Shown here: one piece after another, positions 57,469-64,000 of the stretch
Layout: each line of letters opens with the position of its first letter
Numbering within the stretch: position 1 is the stretch's first letter
Source of the DNA: Mycolicibacterium sp. P9-22
Lineage (GTDB): Bacteria > Actinomycetota > Actinomycetes > Mycobacteriales > Mycobacteriaceae
Assembly (NCBI RefSeq): GCF_008329585.1
Contig: NZ_NPKP01000004.1
Span: 496,001-560,000 of the forward strand
Direction of reading: 5' to 3'
Length of the DNA stretch: 64,000 nucleotides
Translations under genes and position numbers: made by a program
The notes under the pieces: model-generated
What the model was told of the DNA's origin: nothing
Seen by the model: the letters and a program-made list of their open reading frames with translations, nothing else
The model's database searches: none

Positions 57469-60261
57469 TTAGGTGCGTTCCTTCTCGACGAGTTCGTACG
57501 CCTCGATGACGTCGCCCTCTTTGATGTCGTTGTAGGTCAGCGTGAGACCGCACTCGTAGCCGTCGCGAACCTCGGTGACATCGTCCTTCTCCCGTTTCAG
57601 CGACGAGATGGTGACCGTCTCGGCGACCACCACGTTGTCACGCAGCAGGCGCGCCTTCGCGTTGCGGCGCACGATGCCGGAGGTGACGAGGCAGCCGGCG
57701 ATGTTGCCGACCTTCGACGACCGGAAGATCGCCCGGATCTCGGCGCGGCCGAGTTCCTTCTCCTCGTAGACCGGCTTGAGCATGCCCTTGAGCGCGCTCT
57801 GGATCTCGTCGATGGCCTGGTAGATCACCGAGTAGTACCGGATGTCGACACCCTCGCGGTTGGCGAGTTCGGTGGCCTTGCCCTCGGACCGGACGTTGAA
57901 GCCGATGATGATGGCGTTCGACGCCGAGGCCAGGTTGACGTTGGTCTCGGTGACGCCACCGACGCCGCGGTCGATGACGCGCAGTTCCACCTCGTCGTCG
58001 ATCTCGATACCCAGCAGGGCCTCCTCCAGCGCCTCCACGGTGCCGGAATTGTCGCCCTTGAGGATCAGGTTCAGCTGCGAAGTCTCCTTCAACGCTGCAT
58101 CGAGATCGTCCAGGCTGATGCGCTTGCGGGTGCGGGCAGCCAGCGCGTTGCGCTTGCGGGCGCTGCGGCGATCGGCGATCTGCCGGGCGATCCGGTCCTC
58201 ATCGACCACCAGCAGGTTGTCACCGGCGCCGGGCACCGACGTAAAGCCGATGACCTGGACGGGACGCGAGGGCAGCGCCTCGTGGATGTCCTCGCCGTGC
58301 TCGTCGACCATGCGGCGCACCCGCCCGTAGGCATCGCCGGCCACAATCGAGTCGCCGACCCGCAGCGTGCCGCGCTGGATGAGCACGGTGGCCACCGGGC
58401 CGCGGCCGCGGTCCAGGTGCGCTTCGATCGCCACACCCTGGGCCTCCATGTCGGGGTTGGCCCGCAGGTCCAGCGATGCGTCGGCGGTCAACAGAACCGC
58501 CTCCTCCAGCGCCTGGATGTTGACACCGTTCTTCGCCGAGATGTCGACGAACATGGTGTCGCCGCCATACTCCTCGGCCACCAGGTTGTACTCGGTGAGC
58601 TGAGCCCGGATCTTCTGCGGATCCGCACCTTCCTTGTCGATCTTGTTGACCGCCACCACGATCGGCACATCGGCCGCCTGCGCGTGGTTGATGGCCTCCA
58701 CCGTCTGCGGCATGACACCGTCGTCGGCGGCAACCACCAGGATGGCGATATCGGTGGCCTTCGCGCCACGGGCACGCATGGCCGTGAAGGCCTCGTGACC
58801 GGGGGTGTCGATGAAGGTGATGAGCCGCTCGGTGCCCTCATGATCGACCGTGACCTGGTACGCACCGATGTGCTGGGTGATGCCACCGGCTTCGCCCTCG
58901 CGCACGCTGGCGTTCCGGATGGTGTCCAGCAGTCGCGTCTTGCCGTGGTCGACGTGACCCATGACGGTGACGACCGGCGGACGGAACTCGAGGTCTTCCT
59001 CGCCGCCCTCGTCCTCGCCGTAGGTGAGGTCGAAGGACTGCAGCAGCTCGCGGTCCTCGTCCTCCGGGGACACGACCTGCACGACGTAGTTCATCTCGCT
59101 GCCGAGCAGCTCCAGCGTCGAATCGTCCACCGACTGGGTGGCCGTGACCATCTCACCGAGGTTGAACAAGGCCTGTACCAGCGATGCCGGGTTGGCGTTG
59201 ATCTTGTCGGCGAAGTCGACCAGCGACGCGCCGCGGGCCAGCCGGATGGTCTCACCGTTGCCGTGCGGCAACCGCACACCACCGACGACCGGGGCCTGCA
59301 TGTTCTCGTATTCGGCGCGTTTCGCCCGCTTCGACTTGCGGCCACGACGGACCGCGCCGCCGGGACGGCCGAAGGCACCTGCGGCACCGCCGCGCTGGCC
59401 GGGACGGCCACCGCCGCCACCGCCGCCGGGACGGCCACGGAAACCACCGGCCGCTGCTCCACCGGCACCGGCACCTGCACCGGCACCGCCGCCTGCACCG
59501 CCGCCGCGGTAGTTACCGCCACCGCCGCCACCGCCACCGGGACGGCCACCGGGAGCCGGACGACCGCCCGGACCGGGACGCGGACCGCCGGGGCGACCGG
59601 TCGCACCGGGACGCGCGCCGGGCGGGCGAGGAGGCATATTGCCTGGTGAGGCTCCGCCGGGACGCGGTGCGCCCGGACGCGGGCCGCCGGCACCGGGGCT
59701 CGGACGGGGACCGCCGGGCCCGGCCTGCGGACGCGGGGCCGGACGCTCGGCCGGCGCCTGCGAGGAGAACGGGTTGTTGCCGACACGCGGGGCGCGCGGC
59801 GCGGGCTTGGGTCCCGGACGGGGACCCGGGGTCTGGGTTCCGGCCGCTGCGGCCGGAGCCGCCGGGGCGGGCCCGGGGGCAGCAGGCGCCTGAGGCGCTG
59901 CCGGAGCAGCGGGCGCGGGCGCCTGGGCTGCGGGAGCCACGGGAGCCGGAGCGGCCGGGGCCTGGGGCGCCGGCGCGGGCGGGGCCGGGGGTGCCGGCGG
60001 AGCCTGCGGTGCCGGCTTCGGGCCGGGCTTGGGGCCGCCACCAGCTGATGCCGGCTTGCTGGGCGCCTTGGCTGCGGGAGCATCGCCGGGAGCGGATTTT
60101 CCGCCACCGAACGATTCACGCAGACGCCGCGCGACGGGGGCTTCCACCGTCGACGACGCCGATTTGACGAATTCGCCCTGATCGCTCAGACGGGCGAGAA
60201 CTTCCTTACTGGTGACACCGAGTTCCTTGGCTAACTCGTGCACGCGGGCCTTACCTGCCAC
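57469..60261 (-). CDS. infB: Translation initiation factor IF-2
   Basis: A 930-residue GTPase that brings initiator tRNA to the 30S subunit. IF2_N at about 1-50 ([20 protein letters not shown]). A very long Pro/Ala/Gly-rich linker at about 50-310 includes poly-Gly runs. A second IF2_N at about 335-385. G domain: G1 [10 protein letters not shown] near 434, G3 DTPGHEAF, G4 VNKIDKEG. Domains II-IV run to the end. GTG 60261 follows GGAG. The linker's biased composition is normal for mycobacterial IF-2, though very long. Confidence 0.97.
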   Translation of the reverse strand: MAGKARVHELAKELGVTSKEVLARLSDQGEFVKSASSTVEAPVARRLRESFGGGKSAPGDAPAAKAPSKPASAGGGPKPGPKPAPQAPPAPPAPPAPAPQAPAAPAPVAPAAQAPAPAAPAAPQAPAAPGPAPAAPAAAAGTQTPGPRPGPKPAPRAPRVGNNPFSSQAPAERPAPRPQAGPGGPRPSPGAGGPRPGAPRPGGASPGNMPPRPPGARPGATGRPGGPRPGPGGRPAPGGRPGGGGGGGGNYRGGGAGGGAGAGAGAGGAAAGGFRGRPGGGGGGGRPGQRGGAAGAFGRPGGAVRRGRKSKRAKRAEYENMQAPVVGGVRLPHGNGETIRLARGASLVDFADKINANPASLVQALFNLGEMVTATQSVDDSTLELLGSEMNYVVQVVSPEDEDRELLQSFDLTYGEDEGGEEDLEFRPPVVTVMGHVDHGKTRLLDTIRNASVREGEAGGITQHIGAYQVTVDHEGTERLITFIDTPGHEAFTAMRARGAKATDIAILVVAADDGVMPQTVEAINHAQAADVPIVVAVNKIDKEGADPQKIRAQLTEYNLVAEEYGGDTMFVDISAKNGVNIQALEEAVLLTADASLDLRANPDMEAQGVAIEAHLDRGRGPVATVLIQRGTLRVGDSIVAGDAYGRVRRMVDEHGEDIHEALPSRPVQVIGFTSVPGAGDNLLVVDEDRIARQIADRRSARKRNALAARTRKRISLDDLDAALKETSQLNLILKGDNSGTVEALEEALLGIEIDDEVELRVIDRGVGGVTETNVNLASASNAIIIGFNVRSEGKATELANREGVDIRYYSVIYQAIDEIQSALKGMLKPVYEEKELGRAEIRAIFRSSKVGNIAGCLVTSGIVRRNAKARLLRDNVVVAETVTISSLKREKDDVTEVRDGYECGLTLTYNDIKEGDVIEAYELVEKERT

Positions 60262-60373
60262 TACTTCTCCTCGTTTGGAGGCGACAGCGGTGGTGGGGCC
60301 GCGCCTCGGGTTTAGCTATGACGCATGGTCATCGGGACTTCACGGTGTGCTCATGTTCTTCGCTACCTGTTCT

Positions 60374-60718
60374 CTAGCCGGTGGGGCCGGATCCCTCAGC
60401 GCCTGCTGCGGCACTGAAGTGCTCGACCACCGCGGATGTGTCCGGTGAACCGGTGATGCGCAACGCTCGGACGAACGCTCGCCGCCGGAGTGCCGCATCG
60501 AGACACTGCTGGTCGGGATGCAGCCACGCACCCCGCCCCGGCAGGCTACCCGCTGAGTCCACAGTCACGGCGCAATTGCCGGGCCTGTCGGATACAGCGG
60601 CCACTCGAAGCAGTTCGACGGCCAGTTCTCGCTTCCGGCACCCCACACACGTCCGCACCGGTCCGTCTTGGCTCCGATGCGCACGAGCCGGGATGGCCGA
60701 AGTCTCGCGCTGGATCAC
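60374..60718 (-). CDS. YlxR-family RNA-binding protein
   Basis: A 114-residue protein of the YlxR (DUF448, RnpM) family. The core RTCVGCRKRELAVELLRVAA and the nucleic-acid motif GRGAWLHPDQQCLDAALRR are present. In other bacteria YlxR binds RNA and RNase P. GTG 60718 adds about 20 residues before the core. It lies between nusA and infB, the conserved order in many bacteria (Rv2840c). The gap to infB is 112 bp. Confidence 0.92.
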   Translation of the reverse strand: MIQRETSAIPARAHRSQDGPVRTCVGCRKRELAVELLRVAAVSDRPGNCAVTVDSAGSLPGRGAWLHPDQQCLDAALRRRAFVRALRITGSPDTSAVVEHFSAAAGAEGSGPTG

Positions 60719-60770
60719 GGCTCAGTCTACCGTTACCGTTCCCGCAGACAGAATCGCGTGTCGGGACGGG

Positions 60771-61775
60771 TCACCCGGCGCCGGGTTCGGGTGCCGCATC
60801 GCTGCGGATATCGATGCGCCAGCCGGTGAGCCGGGCCGCCAACCTGGCGTTCTGCCCTTCCTTGCCGATCGCCAGCGACAACTGGAAGTCGGGCACCACC
60901 ACCCGGGCCGCCCGGGTGCTCTCGTCGATGACCGTCACCGACACGACCTTGGCCGGTGACAGCGCGTTGGCGACGAACCGTGCCGGATCCTCGTCGAAAT
61001 CGATGATGTCGATCTTCTCGCCGGACAGTTCACTCATCACATTGCGGACGCGCTGGCCCATCGGGCCGATACACGCCCCCTTCGCGTTCAGACCCGACAC
61101 CTTCGACGCCACCGCGATCTTGGACCGGTGCCCGGCTTCCCGCGCCACCGCGACGATGTCCACCGATCCGTCCGCGATCTCGGGCACCTCGAGGGCGAAC
61201 AGCTTGCGCACCAGATTCGGATGGGTGCGCGACAGCTCGATCTTGGGCTCGCGGGCCCCGCGGGACACGCCGATGACGTAGCAGCGCAGTCGGTCGCCGT
61301 GCTCATAGCCCTCCCCGGGCACCTGCTCCGCGGGCCGGATCATGCCGTCGGAGCCCTTGGCCTCGGTGCCGACCCGGACCACCACGTTGCCGCGGGTGTT
61401 CTCCCTGGCGTCGCGCTGCACGACGCCGGCGACGATATCGCCTTCGCGTGCCGAGAATTCGCCGTACATCCGTTCGTTCTCGGCGTCGCGCAGCCGCTGC
61501 AGGATCACCTGGCGCGCGGTGGTCGCCGCGATGCGGCCGAATCCCTCTGGGGTGTCGTCCCATTCGTTGATCAGGTTGCCGTCGCCATCGGTTTCCCTGG
61601 CCATCACCTTGACCACACCGGTCTTGCGGTCGACGTCGATACGCGCGTCGGCCTCGTGGCCCTCGGTGTGCCGGTACGCGGTCAGCAACGCGGATTTGAT
61701 GGTGTCCACGACGATATCGACCGAGATTCCCTTGTCGGACTCGATGGCATGGAGCGCCGCCATGTCGATGTTCAT
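60771..61775 (-). CDS. nusA: Transcription termination/antitermination factor NusA
   Basis: A 334-residue NusA that binds RNA polymerase and nascent RNA to control pausing and rRNA antitermination. N-terminal RNAP-binding domain (about 1-105), S1 domain (about 110-185), KH1 and KH2 (about 190-334), with [20 protein letters not shown] as the KH GxxG loop. It has no C-terminal acidic repeats, as expected for actinobacteria. ATG overlaps the rimP stop. Confidence 0.96.
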   Translation of the reverse strand: MNIDMAALHAIESDKGISVDIVVDTIKSALLTAYRHTEGHEADARIDVDRKTGVVKVMARETDGDGNLINEWDDTPEGFGRIAATTARQVILQRLRDAENERMYGEFSAREGDIVAGVVQRDARENTRGNVVVRVGTEAKGSDGMIRPAEQVPGEGYEHGDRLRCYVIGVSRGAREPKIELSRTHPNLVRKLFALEVPEIADGSVDIVAVAREAGHRSKIAVASKVSGLNAKGACIGPMGQRVRNVMSELSGEKIDIIDFDEDPARFVANALSPAKVVSVTVIDESTRAARVVVPDFQLSLAIGKEGQNARLAARLTGWRIDIRSDAAPEPGAG

Positions 61776-62323
61776 GCGTCGTCCCCCTTTCCAGACTGCT
61801 CGGACAATTCCAATTCACGCCGATTCGAAGGCGAAAATTCAACTTGCACAATTGCTTTGGTGATTCCGGTGACATCGACCGGTCGGATCTCGAAATCCTT
61901 GCCCGCAGCGACGACGAAGTGCACCACCCCGTCGGCGGTCTGCCCGATCCGGCCCGTCAGGCTCGATCCGTCGGCCAGCGTGACCTCGACCTTGCGGCCG
62001 CGGGACCTACGGAAGTGCTTCTCGGTGGTCAGCGGTCGGTCGACGCCGCGGGAGGTCACCTCCAGCACATAAGCGCCGTAGTCCCCGGTGGCCTGCTCGG
62101 CGGCATCCAGGGCCGCCGAGGCCACCTTCGACAAGGTGGCAATGGCATCCAGATCGACGCCGTTGTCGGCATCGGCGATCACGGTGAGCCGCGGCGGACG
62201 GCCACCGCCGATCACCACGTCTTCGACTTCGTAGCCCGCCCGGCTGAACTCTTCGTCGAGGAGCTCGATCACCTGCTCCCGCGACGGTAATCGCGCAGAC
62301 CGCAGCGGGTCATCCGATGCCAC
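61772..62323 (-). CDS. rimP: Ribosome maturation factor RimP
   Basis: A 183-residue RimP, needed for 30S assembly. Key parts: [20 protein letters not shown], the Sm-like C-terminal domain, and [20 protein letters not shown], the family signature. GTG 62323 gives the normal length. It is the first gene of the rimP-nusA-ylxR-infB-rbfA-nrnA-dinF run and diverges from the lipoprotein gene at 62460 over 136 bp, which must hold the promoters for both. Confidence 0.94.
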   Translation of the reverse strand: MASDDPLRSARLPSREQVIELLDEEFSRAGYEVEDVVIGGGRPPRLTVIADADNGVDLDAIATLSKVASAALDAAEQATGDYGAYVLEVTSRGVDRPLTTEKHFRRSRGRKVEVTLADGSSLTGRIGQTADGVVHFVVAAGKDFEIRPVDVTGITKAIVQVEFSPSNRRELELSEQSGKGDDA

Positions 62324-62459
62324 GGCGAGCTCCTCATCTTGAGTTGTGCGGACACATTCCCCGGTCGGCGGGACCCGGGTTCGGTTAACAAACGATACGC
62401 CAGGCGCGACGTGCCAATCACCAAACGAGCAGCGCAACCGAACATGGCAGGATGTGGGC

Positions 62460-62999
62460 GTGCCGAGCGCCCCACCCACCCTGACCCGGCGCCGCCTGTT
62501 GATCGCCGCGGTACCAGCCACCCTGGCAGTGGGGCTCCTCGCCGGGACGACGGCCTGTTCACCGCCACCCCCACCGGCCGATCTCGCCGACCTGCGGACC
62601 CAGTTCGACCGCGCCAACGCCGACAGCCTGCTCGCCGGTGAGGCGGCGACGGCGCCGCCCGGACGGACGCTACCCCCCGACATGGTGGCCACCCTCACCG
62701 CGATCGCCGGCGAGCGCACCGCGCACGCCCGTGCCCTCGCCGATGAGATCACCCGCCTCACCGACGGTGAGGCGCCCACCACCAGCGCAGCGCCGTCCAC
62801 GACGACCAGCTCCACCGCGGCACCGGCCGCCAAGCCGACCGTCACCGCCGTCGCCAAGGCGCTGCGCGAGTCGGCCGAGGATGCCGCCCGGGCCGCCACC
62901 GAGTTGACCGGTTACCGGGCCGGACTGCTGGGTTCCATCGCCGCCTCCTGTACCGCGGCTTATCAAGTGGCACTGGGTGATCCGGAGAAGAAAGCGTGA
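62460..62999 (+). CDS. Tat-type lipoprotein next to rimP (Rv2843-like)
   Basis: A 179-residue exported protein. The N-terminus [20 protein letters not shown] carries a twin-arginine motif, followed by lipobox GTTAC. The mature part is helical with a central Thr/Ser/Ala/Pro linker (about residues 103-123) joining two helical bundles. ATTT-like functional motifs are absent. It resembles the gene between rimP and proS in M. tuberculosis (Rv2843). GTG 62460 gives the complete signal peptide. Its stop overlaps the ferritin-like gene by four bases. Function unknown. Confidence 0.82.
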   Translation: MPSAPPTLTRRRLLIAAVPATLAVGLLAGTTACSPPPPPADLADLRTQFDRANADSLLAGEAATAPPGRTLPPDMVATLTAIAGERTAHARALADEITRLTDGEAPTTSAAPSTTTSSTAAPAAKPTVTAVAKALRESAEDAARAATELTGYRAGLLGSIAASCTAAYQVALGDPEKKA

Positions 63000-63478
63000 C
63001 CTCACCGCAGCCTGACACCGATCCGGGCCGGCCGGCCGACGCGGCCCAGGCGGCGTTGTTCGACGCGATCGCCACCGAGCACGGCGCGATCTACGGCTAC
63101 GGCGTGGTCTCGGCGCATTCCACGGCCGAGGACAACGCCCTGGTCGCCGAGTCGATGGCCCAGCACCGGGCACGCCGCGAAGAGGCACTGGTCATGCTGG
63201 CCGAACACTCGGTGACCCCGCCACTGCCGGCGGCCGGTTACGAGCTGCCGCTGGAGGTGACCGACCCCGGCGATGCCGCCGAACTGGCGGTGCGGATGGA
63301 ATCCGACACCGCCACCGCATGGCGAGCCGTGCTGGAACAGGCACAGACAACCGAGGACCGCGGCTTCGCGGTGACCGCGATGACGCAGGCCGCGGTGCTG
63401 GCTGCCCGCTGGAACCAGGTGCTCGGAGTCCCCCAGATCACCACGGCGTTCCCGGGCGGGCCAGAGAAGACCGGTTAG
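62996..63478 (+). CDS. Ferritin-like DUF4439 protein
   Basis: A 160-residue all-helical protein starting at GTG 62996 (overlaps the previous stop). [20 protein letters not shown] and [19 protein letters not shown] provide Glu/His patterns of a ferritin-like bundle (DUF4439). It may bind a metal, though I cannot confirm a full di-iron site. Coupled to the Tat lipoprotein gene, matching Rv2843-Rv2844. Function unknown. Convergent with proS, with a four-base overlap of the ends. Confidence 0.85.
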   Translation: MTSPQPDTDPGRPADAAQAALFDAIATEHGAIYGYGVVSAHSTAEDNALVAESMAQHRARREEALVMLAEHSVTPPLPAAGYELPLEVTDPGDAAELAVRMESDTATAWRAVLEQAQTTEDRGFAVTAMTQAAVLAARWNQVLGVPQITTAFPGGPEKTG

Positions 63479-64000
63479 GCCCGCAGCTGGGCGGCCACCT
63501 CGGCGGCCGCACCCTCGGCCGCGATCTCGCGGGCCTCGCCCGTGAATCGGTTGCGCAGCTCCACGACCCCGTCGGCCCAGCCCCGCCCGACCACCACGAT
63601 CCACGGCATGCCGAGCAGTTCGGCGTCCTTGAACTTCACCCCCGGTGAGGCGGTGCGGTCGTCGAAGAGCACCTCGAAGCCCAGCCGGGACAGCTCGCCG
63701 GCCAACTCGGTGGCGCCCTCGCGGGCACCGGCGTCCTTGTTGGCGATGACCACGTGCACGTCGAACGGCGCGACCGAAGCCGGCCAGCGCAAGCCGATCT
63801 CGTCATGCTGCTGTTCGGCGATCACCGCGACCATCCGTGACACCCCGATGCCGTAGGAGCCCATGGTCAGCCGCACCGGCTTGCCGTTCTCGCCGAGCAC
63901 GTCGGCGCCGAACGCGTCGGCGTACTTGCGGCCCAGCTGGAAGATGTGGCCGATCTCGATCCCGCGGGCCGAGGTGAGCACCCCGGCGCCGTCCGGCGAC
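63475..64000 (-). CDS. proS: Prolyl-tRNA synthetase (3' end of the gene)
   Basis: The C-terminal 175 or so residues of ProS, which charges tRNA(Pro) with proline. The sequence contains [40 protein letters not shown] (motif 3 of class II synthetases), then the anticodon-binding domain with VHVVIANKD and [20 protein letters not shown]. The frame is open through the window edge, so the 5' part lies beyond 64000. Order after rimP and the Rv2843/Rv2844 genes is that of M. tuberculosis. Confidence 0.96.
   Translation of the reverse strand, partial: SPDGAGVLTSARGIEIGHIFQLGRKYADAFGADVLGENGKPVRLTMGSYGIGVSRMVAVIAEQQHDEIGLRWPASVAPFDVHVVIANKDAGAREGATELAGELSRLGFEVLFDDRTASPGVKFKDAELLGMPWIVVVGRGWADGVVELRNRFTGEAREIAAEGAAAEVAAQLRA

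Noticed and set aside
59380..59640. Regular GC-rich short repeats, considered as CRISPR or tandem repeat DNA
   Set aside because: They are Gly/Pro codons of the IF-2 linker, without fixed repeat units or spacers.

Overview
The window is chromosomal DNA from a high-GC actinobacterium, almost certainly a fast-growing Mycobacterium (Mycolicibacterium). The evidence is the gene content: paired WXG100/ESX genes, an antigen-85 mycolyltransferase, PptT, LppU, AldR/Ald and mycobacterial-type PNPase. In addition, several blocks keep the gene order I know from M. tuberculosis: thyA-dfrA to dapB, aldR-ald, pepR-gpsI-lppU-rpsO-ribF-sirR, truB-pptT, and dinF to proS. No rRNA, tRNA, CRISPR array, transposase or integrase is visible.

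Region by region. (1) 1-5.1 kb: a deaminase, then an ESX-type polymorphic toxin cassette (two WXG100 proteins and a 417-residue toxin candidate) followed by five small immunity-type or unknown genes and a frameshifted SCO4402-family gene. The DNA here is visibly less GC-rich than its surroundings. (2) 5.1-10.2 kb: an SDR, a stranded GGDEF C-terminus, a haloalkane dehalogenase, and a GntR regulator divergent from a prolyl aminopeptidase/APC permease pair with a perfect operator-like palindrome between them. (3) 10.2-24.5 kb: YcaQ-like glycosylase, thyA-dfrA, dapB block, two epimerases with a TetR regulator, aldR/ald, VOC protein, class A beta-lactamase, M16 peptidase. (4) 24.5-36.4 kb: conserved RNA/translation block (pnp, lppU, rpsO, ribF, mntR-type regulator, truB, pptT) and a CocE/NonD hydrolase.

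(5) 36.4-53.6 kb is an accessory catabolic block. A seven-gene unit at 37.3-45.2 kb has a ribose-type ABC transporter, polyol dehydrogenase, FGGY kinase, SorC regulator and DeoC aldolase behind a 20-bp palindrome. A MerR regulator/methyltransferase pair follows. The next unit, at 46.2-53.6 kb, joins a sugar-phosphate-isomerase-like TIM barrel, a DUF993 protein and a Gfo/Idh/MocA dehydrogenase, all translationally coupled. These diverge from a LacI regulator and an NMT1-type ABC transporter. The same 14-bp LacI-like operator lies upstream of both arms, which links an unusual transporter to the catabolic operon.

(6) 53.7-64 kb: an antigen-85 paralogue, then the conserved cluster dinF, nrnA, rbfA, infB, ylxR, nusA, rimP on the minus strand, two plus-strand genes (lipoprotein and ferritin-like), and the 3' end of proS running off the window. 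Many genes overlap by 1-4 bp, so translational coupling is common.
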